Below, in pieces: positions 26,262-37,375 of a stretch of 64,000 bases of DNA (its first letter is position 1; each line of letters opens with the position of its first letter). A program made the translations under genes and the position numbers. Below the pieces are notes generated by a model. That model was not told the DNA's origin. It saw nothing but the letters and a program-made list of their open reading frames with translations, and made no database searches. This DNA is from Pterois miles (lineage: Eukaryota; Chordata; Actinopteri; Perciformes; Scorpaenidae), in the NCBI GenBank assembly GCA_947000775.1, contig CAMQGK010000604.1, positions 6,998,501-7,062,500 of the forward strand. Direction: 5' to 3'.

Positions 26262-27692
26262 ATATGACTGAGACAAAATCTCAAGAGGTAGAAATGCTTA
26301 GCCTGTGATACATGAACCAGAGAGTTTATCAAAATGTGAAAGTTGCAAATTAATTAATAAAAGTAGAGCGATGGATGGATGGGTGGATAGATGGATAGAT
26401 GGATAGATATTGATGGAGATTGAAAATGACAGTATTAGGCCTTTCCTTGGGGAAGTGTTAATTAAAGCATCTTTTCTCCCTGAAGCTACTGTACACTGTA
26501 GGAAGTGCTAACAAATATCACGGATGTTGTGGGAAGCAACACTTGCAGATCACATAACAACCTACATGATGCCTCCATTAATTTAACTGTTGGCTGTTGA
26601 TCCTTTAGTCATCCTCTCAATTTAACTCTATGAGCAGAAAAAGCAGAAGAGCAACAGGTGGCATATGAGAGAGGAACTTAGCAGTAACACTCAGTGGATA
26701 TTTAGCATGATATTTCCCAGCATTCTTCTATTTCCATCAGCGTCTAATGACCTCATGCTCTCTTGAAGCTTTACAGAGATGATGATTACTGTGAAGATGT
26801 TTTCCTGGTAAGTTTCCAAGATACATCCAACGAAGTGCAGCAGAGCTACTGGAATGCTCTTGAAATGACTTGCAACCTGATGGAGGGCAGGAATGAGACT
26901 GAGGTTAATGAGAATGTAGTGATTTCCTCGCTGTATCCCAGGAAACCTGCAAGGACCAGCCTGTCATACGCACACACACTTACAGTTCGCCCAGACAGTA
27001 TGTGAACTTGTTGCTGAGATGATGGAGTGGTCTGTTGCAGACATTGATTATTCTGCTCAACACTTGTGTGTGTTTGTCCCGACATACTCTGCTCATCTCC
27101 CTGTAATCAGCACACGCTGCTCCGACGATGTTTCACTCTCTTGCGTCACTGATAGACGGCCGATGGTTAACATCTCTGAGGGAACAGCCATGACTTAGCA
27201 CACTGCAAGTAGGGCCCCTGCAGCACAATCCTGAGTGGTGCTGATGTTCAGAGAGTGGAGGCAATAAACAAAACATCTGTGAGTGAAATGTGTTGCCACG
27301 TTTCCCCCGAGGCCGAGATATTGAGCATAGTGAACACAATGGTTGCTTTATTTAGGCTGTGTGTGATACATTGTTGTGTTATGTGTCGCAGTGCCCTCTC
27401 CTGACCAATATTTGCAAACACAAAAAGAGAAGAAAAGAGCGATATACGAAGTTTTCTCATTCCAGGCGTAGCTTATTTTGCTCCTTTATATGTATTTATA
27501 TATCATGGTTGGAATTTGAATATATTACACACAATTTTAGAAATACTCTTAATAAAATAGTACACAATTTATATCATTATAATACTAATTATTATTATAT
27601 AGCACCTTTCATACACAAAATACAGCTACAAAGAAAAGAGTAGACAATCTGAACAACACTTAAATTATTAATGCTTTTGAAAATAATAATCC
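26262..27692. other. Intergenic, nothing recognised
   Basis: Includes GATG/GATA short repeats at about 26369-26410. No exon supported. Confidence 0.4.
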
Positions 27693-27787
27693 AAGGCTGT
27701 CAAATCAAGGGAGATATGTAACACACATATCAACAGTGTGGGTGGGCATACAGTATATGCTGCTTTTTGTTTTTACATATTATTATT

Positions 27788-27840
27788 GTGTGTGTGTGTT
27801 TGTGTGTATATACACACAAACACACACACACACACACACA
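27788..27840. repeat. TG/CA mixed microsatellite
   Basis: (TG)n turning into (CA)n inside the DNA element. Confidence 0.85.
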
Positions 27841-28189
27841 TATTTATTTATTTATTACTGGAAATCAATTAATAACACGAAACAATGTCAAATATGGCCC
27901 ACAGGTAACATAGTAAACTGCAGCCCAACAGACAACAACAGCTGTCAGTGTGTCAGTGTGCTGACTTGACTATGACTTGCCCCAAACTGCATGTGATTAG
28001 CATAAAGTGGGCATAGACTCATGACTACCCATAGAGCCCATTTTCATTCACATATCTGGAGGTCAGAGGTCAAAGGACCCCTTTGAAAATGGCCATGACA
28101 GTTTGTCCTCGCTAAAATGTAGCTCAAGTTTGGAGTGTTATTTAACCTCCTTCCCGACAAACTAGTACATAGACATGTACTAGTACTAG

Positions 28190-28640
28190 GACATGATTGG
28201 TACAAAACTGAACGCCCTCATCCAGGTCTACACTCCCTTCCTCCTTCTATGCTCGGCCAGTGAAAGGGGGCCGAAGTCGCCAGCTAGACTCTTCTCCTTT
28301 GTAGTCCTCAAGTGGTGAAAGGGGTCACCAAACTCCACTCAGTCCACAGAGTCCTACCTTTAAGAAAAAGCCAAAGACCCAGCTCTTTCATGAACACCTC
28401 CACACCTAATGACATTTATGCTACTGATGAGGATGACAATGATGATACTGAGGATGTCTGCTCCTATATACCTGTGCATTGCCTCTGTGCACTGCCTGTT
28501 GGCACCTGTGTCTGATCAGACTTGAGGCTGTTGGCACTTACTCACGTCGTTCCTTCTCATCTAGAGCTTTGCTTGCGTTGTACAAACTCTCAGATGTACG
28601 TCGCTTTGGACAAAAGCATCTGCTAAATGAAATTGTACAT
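28190..28640 (+). mobile_element. LINE-derived 3' fragment nested in a DNA element
   Basis: CTCTTCTCCTTTGTAGTCCT, AAAAAGCCAAAGACCCAGCTC and CGTCGCTTTGGACAAAAGCA followed by TCTGCTAAATGAAAT match the 3' part of a widespread fish non-LTR retroelement. It splits the host repeat between its ACAAACTAGTA and TTTCATATGACGCC blocks. Confidence 0.6.
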
Positions 28641-29007
28641 CGTAGATCTAGGTTTCATATGACGCCAGTATTTTCACTAACTTTAAAACTGAGCGAACTA
28701 CAACCTAAAAATCACAAATTGTGGTGTTGATACAAATTTGCATTATTTGTGAATTGCGTTAACTTTGACAGCCCTAATAATATCACATTCAGGAAAAACG
28801 AGAAAACACCCAAAAAGACGACAGCGACACATAATATTGCCACAATAATTTACATTTACTTCAGTGTCAGCATGCCTAAATGTACATTCACATAATCCAT
28901 AATAGTTCAAGTAGAAATACAATTTTTAACACATACCAAAATATAAAACTTAGCTTTGTACAGTCATGAGATGATATAAAAGAAGTAATGGAGATTACAC
29001 ACAGAAT

Positions 29008-29113
<106 letters not shown>

Positions 29114-29144
29114 TCTGTATGTAAGTGTTTAAGTAGAACGCGTC

Positions 29145-32100
29145 TCAGAGTGCCTGCCAGCTTCCTCTCTTTCTGGGTAAGAACCTCATGCTGAGGTGCT
29201 GGGCCTCCTGCTGATGCTCCACAGGCTGCTGGGACAGGTTGTTGGTCTGTGGGAGGCAGTCCAGGGTCAGGCCTTCATGGGGGCAAACAGAGTACTGGGA
29301 GAGCAGCGTCACCAGTATGGATTTCATCATCACCATGGCGATGTGCTTGCCGACGCAGGCGCGAGGGCCCGAACCGAACGGCTGGAAGTAACGACGAGGA
29401 GCCTGAAGGAGACAGAGAGGTAGAGGTAGTAAAAGTTGAAAAGTTGGTCTGTGACATCAATGTTCATGACTTGAAGACAAAAACAACTTTGGGTATTAGT
29501 CCTAAAAAGTTTGAGTATTTGTATCTGCTTCACCAGGACTTTGTGAGGTGGTTTGACCAGATTTCACTGACAATTGCAATGTAAACAAACAAAAGAAAGA
29601 CGCTTTATCTGTGCCGGTGATTGGTTTCTCCTGTCCTTGCCGCTACTGTGCACCTGATCCCGTTCAAGATGTGGAACCATGCTCACTGCTGCTTATAATA
29701 CGTAATACAAACACACTGAGTGACATCACATCCTGATTGGTGCACAGAAGTATGTGACATCACCTTTTTCAGCCAAGCCCTGCCCACTTCAGCCCAGTGA
29801 GAAAAGCAAGGATGAACAAAAAAAATGCACAAATCTCTTGTGAAATATGCAAAATTGCTCTAATGTTGTCTTTGCACATAGGATCCATCATTCATAGTGA
29901 GAAGCTGAATGGGAAAACAGGCTTTCACAGACGATTTATTCACTTTAAGTTATTCTATCTGACACTTTTGAGTTGCAGATAGAAACTCAGAGTGCACTTA
30001 CATTTTTCTCAAAGTTTTCCAGACTGAATTCATTGGGTTTGAGGAAAAACTCTGTCCGGTGCATGCGGCCAGTGTTCAGGATGATATTTGTGCCCTTCGG
30101 TACCCTGTAGCCATCTATGATGTCATCGGACAGGGCTCGGCGCATGGTGAAGTCCACCACAGGGTGGAAGCGCAAGCATTCGTTGATGAAGCTCTCCAGC
30201 ACCTGCAGCTTCTGAAGGTCACCGTTCTGGAGCGGCCTCTCACCTGCAGCCAGGCAGTGGCATTTACTAAATCTAGCCTTGGTAGACATCTTTTCATCAA
30301 TGTCTTCAAGACTTGCTCCTCTCAGCTTCTTACCTACAACGGTGTCTATTTCCTGAAGCAGCTGCAGCTCCACATCTGGATTCTGTTTGAGGAGCAGCAG
30401 CGTGAAAAAGAGGCTGATTGACAGAGTGTCAGGTGCTGCGATCACCATCTCCAACACGCACTGCCTCACATTCTCTGCCGACAGCTCGCCGTGGTTCTGA
30501 AAACACACACAAATGAGAGAATTTCTGACATGTAGGTCGGAGGAAGTGCTGAAGAATTGAAACCGAACAACTATAAGTATTTGCAAAAAAGAAATGGCAA
30601 CGATTCAATCCTCAGACTTACCTGTGCAAATATGAGCTCGGCGGTGAAGTTGATGTTGTCCAGTTTATCTGCCTGCTCCATATCTCTCCTCTTCTGCTCC
30701 ACAAGGCTCTCTATGGCGTCTTGCAGCTGCTGGCTGCGAGATAACAAATATACAACACTTGATTATTTAAAAAAAGAAAATCAAGTCAAATGACGAAGCA
30801 TGCTGATATGAATGACAAAGTGATGGAGTGACTCACGCCGCTGTCTTATGCCTCTGGTGAATCCAGTTGAACTTGAAGTAAACGTCTGGTTTGATCAGCA
30901 CAGTTTGCCACGTGTCAAAATACATCTGAATCTTCTGCAGCAGCTCTTTTTCTGGACACAGAAGTAACAAGAACACTGTATTTTAACTCAGTGGTTCCCA
31001 AACCTTTTCGTCAAGGACTCCTAAACTGACACAAATTAGACCAGGGACACCCATTTGATAGGATTGTTGCTTCTAGATGTTGTATAACAGGGCGGCACGG
31101 CGGTGCAGTGGTTAGCACTGCAGCCCTTCAGGCCGTTCTGTGTGGAGTTTACATATTCTCCGTGTGTTAGCGTGGCTTTTCAGGGCTCTCCAGCTTCCTC
31201 CAACATGCTAGTAATTGATGACTAAATTGCTTGTAGGTGTGAATGTGAGCGTGAATGGTAGGCCTGTCTCTATGTGCCTGACCAGGGTGTTCCCCCGGTT
31301 CACCCAGTGGCAGCTGGGATTTGCTCCAGCCCCCCACGACCTTGAACGGGATAATAGGTTACAAATAATGGATGGATGGATGAAACCCATGACATAACGA
31401 GTCATACATTCTGTCCCTGTGTTACTTATAGATGATGTTATAGTGAAAATAAATGTTCCTCGCTTTGAAAACCTCTTAACTGACCCAAGTCAAGGAATTA
31501 AAACAGTTTCCATGTGTGTTTCATTTGCCTTCTTACCACTGACAGGTACACCCAGGAAGAGTCTGTTGGAGATGTCGACCACGGTGCAGCGCAGCAAACT
31601 GAGGACGTCCACATGTGCCAAACTGTCCAGGTCATCCAGGTGAGTCTGTGTGGAGGAGACGCTGACCTCCACAGTCTGCTGCAAGCCCGGACCGGTCAGG
31701 GCTGATACAGGAAATCAAAGTTTTTGAAATTAACTGAATAACTGGAATCAGTTTCTCTACAAGGCTGATTAAAGGTTGAAATGTTACCTTTGGTGAAGTA
31801 GGTGCGTATCTTTTTCCACAGAGTGACGTTGTTGTTGAATATGATGCCTCTCTCATTCATGCCAATGCAGCTGAGTCCCTGCTTGCTCCCAAAACGTGAA
31901 GTATAATGTCCGTTTTTCAGCACATGGTGCACCGCTGATGCCCTGTGTGGTTAAAACAAAAAGAAACAGATTATAAATTTACTCTTGGATAGACTGAGTG
32001 GTAACTTTATCCACCAGCATAAACACAGAAAACCAACCTGCTGAGTATGAGGGTCTCCTCTCCGTTGATCCAGACTCTCACTATGTCTCCATACTTGTTG

Positions 32101-32468
32101 TTGTAGTAGTTACTGGCTGTGCCGATACCAGTCCAGATGAATCTCATATATGACAGAAGTGGCCCCAAACCCAGACAGAAACAAGGACCTGTTGTGGCAA
32201 AAGACAATAAATAGGTTTCAACTTAACAGGAACAGAACTGGCACCAGCACAAAGAAAGCGTCAAACAATTGAAGCTACCTGGCACAGTTTTCTTTTCTGT
32301 GTGGCTCCATGCAAACAACAGCAGACAGACAAGCAGGATGAGGGTTCTGGTTGCCACAGAGATGCCCGGTGATCCTAAAGCAGTGGTGTTTGGGGGCATG
32401 GAGACCAGGTCTATGGCGTCCAAACCTACAGGAGTCATCGCCCGTTCGCACTGAGAGATCAGATCCAT
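29145..32468 (-). CDS. cyp19a1a: Ovarian-type cytochrome P450 aromatase (CYP19), complete, nine exons
   Basis: Aromatase is an ER-membrane P450 that converts androgens to oestrogens. Exons: 32279-32468, 32038-32188, 31788-31942, 31537-31701, 30837-30951, 30622-30733, 30334-30496, 30002-30243, 29145-29402. They join in frame to 1551 nt, 516 aa, a normal length for fish ovarian aromatase. All introns are GT-AG. Visible landmarks: N-terminal membrane anchor at residues 36-55; I-helix AAPDT at 316-320 with the catalytic Asp/Thr pair; K-helix ExxR in NECLR; haem loop FGSGPRACVGK with the ligand Cys447. The opening MDLISQCERAMTPVGLD resembles the gonadal form rather than brain cyp19a1b, and the tnfaip8l3/gldn/dmxl2 neighbours agree. 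Introns are 86-125 nt except intron 4 (585 nt, with a SINE) and intron 8 (599 nt). The frame is intact, with no missing key residue. Confidence 0.96.
30992..31088 (+). mobile_element. hAT terminal fragment in cyp19a1a intron 4
   Basis: CAGTGGTTCCCAAACC followed by TTTTCGTCAAGGACTCC is one end of the hAT-like family seen intact at 45067-45937. It is cut short where the SINE begins. Confidence 0.5.
31089..31385 (+). mobile_element. TGGA-tailed SINE in cyp19a1a intron 4
   Basis: Starts GGGCGGCACGGCGGTGCAG with the A-box-like GGTGCAGTGGTTAGC and ends in GGATGGATGGATG. It lies opposite to the gene and makes up about half of the 585-nt intron. The B box is degraded, and no target duplication was found. 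Confidence 0.8.
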
Positions 32469-32537
32469 TTGAAGGCTGGTTTAAACCCCAGCGAGCGGTC
32501 CGAGTGACGAGAGCTGCCTCAGCTATCTGGGCTTTCT

Positions 32538-32544
32538 CTTTATA
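32538..32544 (-). promoter_or_regulatory. cyp19a1a: TATA box of cyp19a1a
   Basis: The minus strand reads TATAAAG about 70 bp upstream of the aromatase ATG (32468). This is the right distance for the short 5' UTR usual in fish ovarian aromatase genes. Seen in sequence; function inferred. Confidence 0.7.
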
Positions 32545-32568
32545 CGTAGTCTGAGCTGGTGAGGAGCC

Positions 32569-32574
32569 AGGTCA
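32569..32574 (+). promoter_or_regulatory. cyp19a1a: AGGTCA nuclear-receptor half-site upstream of cyp19a1a
   Basis: An AGGTCA hexamer lies about 25 bp beyond the TATA box. It could serve as an oestrogen-receptor or orphan-receptor half-site. A single hexamer is weak evidence on its own. Confidence 0.3.
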
Positions 32575-32610
32575 GGGTAATACAAAAGCCACAACAGAGG
32601 AGGGAAATGG

Positions 32611-32634
32611 TAAACAATACACTTGTAACCTTGA
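32611..32634 (-). promoter_or_regulatory. cyp19a1a: Candidate forkhead (Foxl2-like) and SF-1-like sites of cyp19a1a
   Basis: TAAACAA (plus strand, 32611-32617) fits the forkhead core. Just beyond it the gene strand reads TCAAGGTTA (32634-32626), one base off the SF-1/Ad4BP consensus YCAAGGYCR. Foxl2 and SF-1 are established joint activators of fish ovarian aromatase, and the pair lies about 145-165 bp from the ATG. The sites are seen; binding is inferred. Confidence 0.4.
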
Positions 32635-32821
32635 GGGGTTGGATTGGTGCCTGTGCCCTTGAGCGTACAGGACATAGTTCATGTTGTGGAGCCCAATCCA
32701 GAGGGTTCATGGGTTGTATTTGACAATTTGGTGATGAGAAGCAAGATCTGCTCCCCTCTGAACATCAAAACAGTCTGGTTGGAGGTCCTACAAAGAGCAC
32801 CTGTGAGAATAAATGAAAATC

Positions 32822-32854
<33 letters not shown>

Positions 32855-32903
32855 CATTATTATTATTATTATTATTATTAGAAGAAGAAGAAGAAGAAGA
32901 TAT
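32822..32903. repeat. (TTA)n then (GAA)n microsatellite
   Basis: ATT/TTA units followed by GAA units, forming the tail side of the adjoining SINE. Confidence 0.9.
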
Positions 32904-33186
32904 TCCTTTATTAGTCCCACAGTGGGGAAATTCAGTTTAACACTCTGTTGTTCACACAGTACATATACATGCGTCAATGGAGAGATGTCAGAGGGAGGGG
33001 GCTGCTCCTGACAAGCGCCCAGAGCAGTTGGGGGTTCGGTGCCTTGCTCAGGGGCACCTCGGCAGTGCCCAAGAGGTAAACTGGCACCTCTCCAGCAACC
33101 AGTTGGTCTTGGTCCATGGGGGACTTGAACCGGCGTCCTCCGCGTCCTAACCCAAGTCCTTACGGACTGAGATACTGCCGCCCCCA
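32904..33186 (-). mobile_element. Second tRNA-headed SINE family, about 440 bp upstream of the cyp19a1a ATG
   Basis: On the minus strand it starts GGGGGCGGCAGTATCTCAGTC, with the perfect B box GGTTCAAGTCC about 40 nt on, then GGGCACTGCCGAGGTGCC, and ends at CCCCACTGTGGGACTAATAAA. Its tail points toward cyp19a1a. It marks the edge of the unique proximal aromatase promoter. Confidence 0.75.
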
Positions 33187-33290
33187 ATAATTATTATCAT
33201 TACTAATATTATTACTATTCTTATTGTTATTATTATTATTACCATTATTATTATTATTATTACCTTTATTATTATTATTATTATAGCTTT
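33187..33290. repeat. (ATT)n microsatellite
   Basis: Imperfect ATT/ATC trinucleotides on the far side of the SINE. Confidence 0.85.
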
Positions 33291-34808
33291 ATCTGTATTG
33301 CAAATTGAGTTCTTCATTTTTTTCAAGAAACATCCATACTACTATAATTTTTCTATAAAAAAAAACAAAAAAAAAAACAAGGAAAAGCCTGAATTAATTA
33401 CTTTACATTTATAATCACTGATGCTTTTTTTTTTTTTTTTTTTACTATTAGGCCCATTTAGTGTAGCTCTCATTACAACCTCTTCACAATACAGTACTTG
33501 TGACTCCCCTCAGATTAGTCCGTCAGACCACCAGTAGATGGAGAAGCAGAGCTGTGAGGCATTAAACCAGGTCTTTAGATTTGTTGTGACATGACGAAGT
33601 TATGAAAACAAAATCATATGCACTGACTATTATGAGATCAGAGCACACGCTGTGTAGCAGCTCTTGTGTCTCACTCACTCAGAGCTGTAGCTGCCGCTGA
33701 AGCCAAGACGTTATCTGATCGGGGATCGAGGTCCTGAAATGAAGTTGATGTTCTATAATTCAAAGTCATGAAAATGGGGGTTTAAAGGCAGATATATATT
33801 TTGGAGACCAAAGACTATTATATTTGACTAGTATCAGGCCACGAAATATTAAGAAATGAATTTATACTGTGTACATTAATGTACACTTCTCACCAGATCT
33901 GAAAATCAAATAAAATAGAGGAAGCATCCTGTAGTGAAGGTGAACAGTTCAGTTGAGTAAAATATGAAATTAATAGTTCATTTTACAGACTTTTTCCAGG
34001 CTCAAAGATCAGTATTTTTAAACTCTTGTCTACAGTGCTGACTCTACTACTTATAGTTATAATTTTGTTGGCTATTTGTGGTTTCATCAAACCTTATTGT
34101 TTATGTACGGACTTATCTGCTGTGTCTTTCTTAACATTTCTAACACATCTAAATTCTTGGTGACAGAAAGTCTGTGTAATTTGTCAGCACCTTATGTTCT
34201 TATTTGTAATATTTTATCCCAGACTAGATCTTGAGGTTTGTTAAACAGGTTTGTCAGTCCTTTACTGATTTCATTGCTTTCTATTAACTATGCACTCTTT
34301 CCTCCCCGATACAGTCATTTTAAGCAGGCAGATTCATTTTATTTTATTTTATTTTATTTTGCTATCTGCGACAAAGCCAATGCTGTTTGTCTCTGCCTTT
34401 GTTCCATTAGCTCGTTCTGTATAAAGGACTCTGTGATTTCACTCGCCGCCCACATTCGAGACCAAGAATGTGCACGGCTCAAATGGCCGACTGTGTGCTG
34501 AGGCGCTGCCTTGATAACGATGCCCTGTGTGATGGCTCGGGCCGAGATGGTTCTGCATGATTAAGCGGAGACACCCCTCCCCGTTTTTGCTGAAAACAGA
34601 AGTTAATGTAACCTCTTCTCTGTCCTCTGTGTTGTGGTCAACCACATCTTTGTCTCCACCACATGTAGGAGTTGTTCAGATGTGAACTAACCAGATTCAT
34701 AGGAAGCTGAAGGAAAGTGATCAAATGTCATGATGTCTGAACAGTTTATTAATTCCTCTTTGAAGTATGACATGCAGCAAAATGAGTGGATATTACATTA
34801 TGCTTTAT
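33291..34808. other. cyp19a1a-gldn intergenic, nothing recognised
   Basis: AT-rich with a poly(T) at about 33427-33443 and TTTTA repeats at about 34340-34360. No exon supported. Confidence 0.4.
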
Positions 34809-34821
34809 GCTATGTGACCTG

Positions 34822-35184
34822 GGCTGGTGGTGCAGTGGTTAGCGCTGTCGCCTCACAGCAAAAGGGTCGCAGGTTCGATTCTGGCTTGCGGCTCTTCTGT
34901 GTGGAGTTTGCATGTTCTCCCCGTGTAAGCATGGGTTTTCTCCGGCTTCCTCCCACAGTCCAAAGACATGCTGTTTAGGTGAATTGATGACTCTAAATTG
35001 CCCGTAGGTGTGGATGTGAGTGTGAATGGTTGTCTGTCTATATGTTGTCTGTCTCTATGTGCCCTGCGATGGACTGGCGACCTGTCCAGGGTGAACCCCG
35101 CCTTCGCCCAATGCCAGCTGGGATCGGCTCCAGCCCCCCCGCGACCCCTAACGGGATAAGCGGTTGACGATGGATGGATGGATG
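34822..35184 (+). mobile_element. Full-length tRNA-derived SINE with (TGGA)n tail
   Basis: Pol III A box TGGTGCAGTGG (34828-34838) and B box GGTTCGATTC (34872-34881) are correctly spaced, followed by the conserved body and a (GATG)n tail. A perfect 13-bp target duplication GCTATGTGACCTG flanks it (34809-34821 and 35185-35197). It is the best-preserved copy of the family here. Confidence 0.9.
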
Positions 35185-35197
35185 GCTATGTGACCTG

Positions 35198-36092
35198 TCT
35201 GACGTTGCAGATTTGGCAAAGAGAAATGTGAAAACAATGAGAAGATGAACCCCCCTAACCACCTCGCTGTTTGTCCACCACTGCATTTACCCAATAAAGT
35301 TCACTAACATAACATACATAAAGGTATAGTTGGTAAAGATTTTAGAAACATTTCGTTGTATTTGTTGAAAGTCTCATGACATCCCGACAGCAATCAATAA
35401 ATCAAATGCTGTCTTTGGCTGTTGCAGGACTGTAATAAACCTGTGAAGCGATGACTTGGTGACTCTCTGGAGCTAATGCTGCTAGCTGAGCTGGCTTTGT
35501 TGGTTGGATAATTAAAAAAATGTAGTGTACTCTTGCTAGTTTACTATCATCACCTTTAACTTGAAAATCAAAGACATTCTCATTGCGTGTCATTCAAAAT
35601 CAGGCTGTTTTTAGATGTTATATAAATGTCATTTTTTTCATTGTAGAAATAATTTTATTCATTGCCTTTCTTTGATTTACTTCAGTGGGCCATTTTACTG
35701 ATTTCATTTAATTTAATGTACTTTATTCTCAGTGAGTTTGATGAATTGTGGCACTCAAATAATGATACATTATAAACTGGTGAAACTTTGTATGATATAC
35801 TGTACTGTGTGAGGGACAATGTACAGTGAACCAGACATTGTTATGAAATAAACCCCATGCAGCACCCTGATGCAAAGCGACAGGGTGATGTAACCCAGAC
35901 TTCACAATTACTACTTTTATTCTCAGTGACTTTGCTGACTTATGGCATTCAAATAATAATGTTTTAAACTTGTCAAACTTCATGGATAAAAGCGTAAAGA
36001 CATAAAAAAGCTTCTTGGACAGAGAAAAGAGGTGGGTGGGAGGATGAAGTCTGTAGGAAGACTCAAGAGGTCATCTGGTTGTCCTTGGCCAG
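35198..36092. other. cyp19a1a-gldn intergenic, nothing recognised
   Basis: Two similar blocks (about 35728-35770 and 35923-35965, TTATTCTCAGTGA...TTTGA...TGGCA) form a weak direct repeat. No exon seen. Confidence 0.4.
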
Positions 36093-36401
36093 CAGCAGGA
36101 TGGACGTGGACTTCTCAGCCCGGCGGGAAGAAGAGAGATAAGGCTGCTCTCGAAACAGCTGCACCTCGAGAAGGTGGAACCAGAACCAGAAAAGATCAAC
36201 GCGAGACCCGAGGTGGAGAAGATGTTGTGGGTATGCCTACATATTTAAACCTCAGGGTTCATTTCAATGGATCCTCAGTTTATGTGACTCATCTAGCAAC
36301 TTTGTAAACAGTGTTCAAATATAAAACATTCATGAATCAGAAGAAACGCTTGCTCTCCTCTTCTTTTTTGTTCCCAGTCCAAACTGGTCGAGCTGCAGTG
36401 A
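36093..36401 (+). other. Unassigned two-exon open frame between cyp19a1a and gldn (candidate gene end or relic)
   Basis: Exon A, 36093-36230, is preceded by a pyrimidine-rich acceptor (TTGTCCTTGGCCAG). It encodes 46 residues including REIRLLSKQLHLEKVEPEPE, then KINARPEVEKMLW. It ends at a GTATGC donor. After a 147-nt intron, exon B begins at 36378 behind a very strong acceptor (CTTTTTTGTTCCCAG). It adds SKLVELQ and a TGA at 36399-36401. The phases agree (0/0) and the charged, helix-like composition looks like coding sequence. I do not recognise the family and found no upstream exon. A second frame opens with an ATG at 36101 (MDVDFSARREEER) and stops after 13 codons; joining the frames would need a frameshift. 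It could be a pseudogene end or chance. Confidence 0.3.
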
Positions 36402-36554
36402 ATGCGAGACAACGAAGGAACGACCTCAATGCTTTTAAGATTGTATTGTGTGGACACATCTGCACATCTGCTGTCTGTCAGTGACCTACAACCTCAGGCA
36501 GGAGCCGGTCAGCAGAGGACCTGAATCTAACAGTAATGTTGCATCTCCACTTCC

Positions 36555-36555
<1 letters not shown>

Positions 36556-36613
<58 letters not shown>

Positions 36614-36618
36614 TGTGT
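36556..36618. repeat. (GT)n microsatellite
   Basis: About 30 GT units with one TA interruption. Confidence 0.96.
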
Positions 36619-36859
36619 AAAAGTTAGATGGGGCATAACATGGCTGTAAGAGCATGTAGGTCAGCTACATGAATCTAGCGTTGCTCCATGTCAGCAGAGA
36701 GGCCAATTAACGGAGTTATTGTACTATTAAAGTAATTACTTAGGTGATTACAGAAAATGGGTCAGATACAGCTGCACTTATACAGATGTTCATTTTATTT
36801 ATTATTTTAGTTTGAGTCATTGGTGCATTGAAAGACTGTCAATTTATCGGTTCAAAATA

Positions 36860-37375
36860 TACCTTAAAGGGAGATTTGTGCAGCAAATTTATGTATATAT
36901 GTATTATTGGAACTCAATTTAAAACACAGAGCAATGATCAATAGCCCTCACAGGCATTTAGCATAAAAAATATGCTCAAATCTTAACATGGCAGACCAAC
37001 AGGCAACAACAGCTGTCAGTGTGTCAGTACGCTGACTATGACTGCATGTGATTATCATAAAGTGGGCATGTCTATAAAGGGGAGACTGGTGGGTACCCAG
37101 AACCCATTTTCATTCACATATCTGGAGGTCAGAGGTCAAGGGACCCATTTGAAAATGGCCACGATAGTTAGTTTGTCCTCGCCAAAATTAAGTGCAAGTT
37201 TGGAGTGTTATTTAACCTCCTTTGCAACAAGCTAGTATGACCTGGCTGAACCACTGATTCCTCAGGTTTCCTAGTTTCAGATGACACCCATATGTCTCAC
37301 GGTAGCTTTTAAACTGAGCTCACTACAACTTCTAAAAGATCAATCGTGTGAATGCGTTAAAGAAATTAAAAAACT
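36860..37375 (+). mobile_element. Copy of the TCTGGAGGTCAGAGGTCAA DNA element
   Basis: Shares TCTGGAGGTCAGAGGTCAAG, GAAAATGGCCACGATAGTT and AGCTAGTATGACCTGG with the 27.7-28.8 kb element and the reversed 54.5-55.0 kb copy. Ends are eroded. Confidence 0.6.

Larger units (their letters stand above)
27693..28776 (+). mobile_element. Non-autonomous DNA element (AGGGCTGTCAAA termini), split by a LINE fragment
   Basis: Left AGGCTGTCAAATCAAGG and right TTAACTTTGACAGCCCT are inverted ends. The body has TCTGGAGGTCAGAGGTCAAA and GAAAATGGCCATGACAGTTT, shared with 36860-37375 and, reversed, 54470-55045. A LINE-like fragment at about 28190-28640 interrupts it. Confidence 0.6.

Noticed and set aside
34822..34900. 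tRNA-like A and B boxes
   Set aside because: Belong to the head of a SINE with tail and target duplication; no tRNA cloverleaf gene supported.
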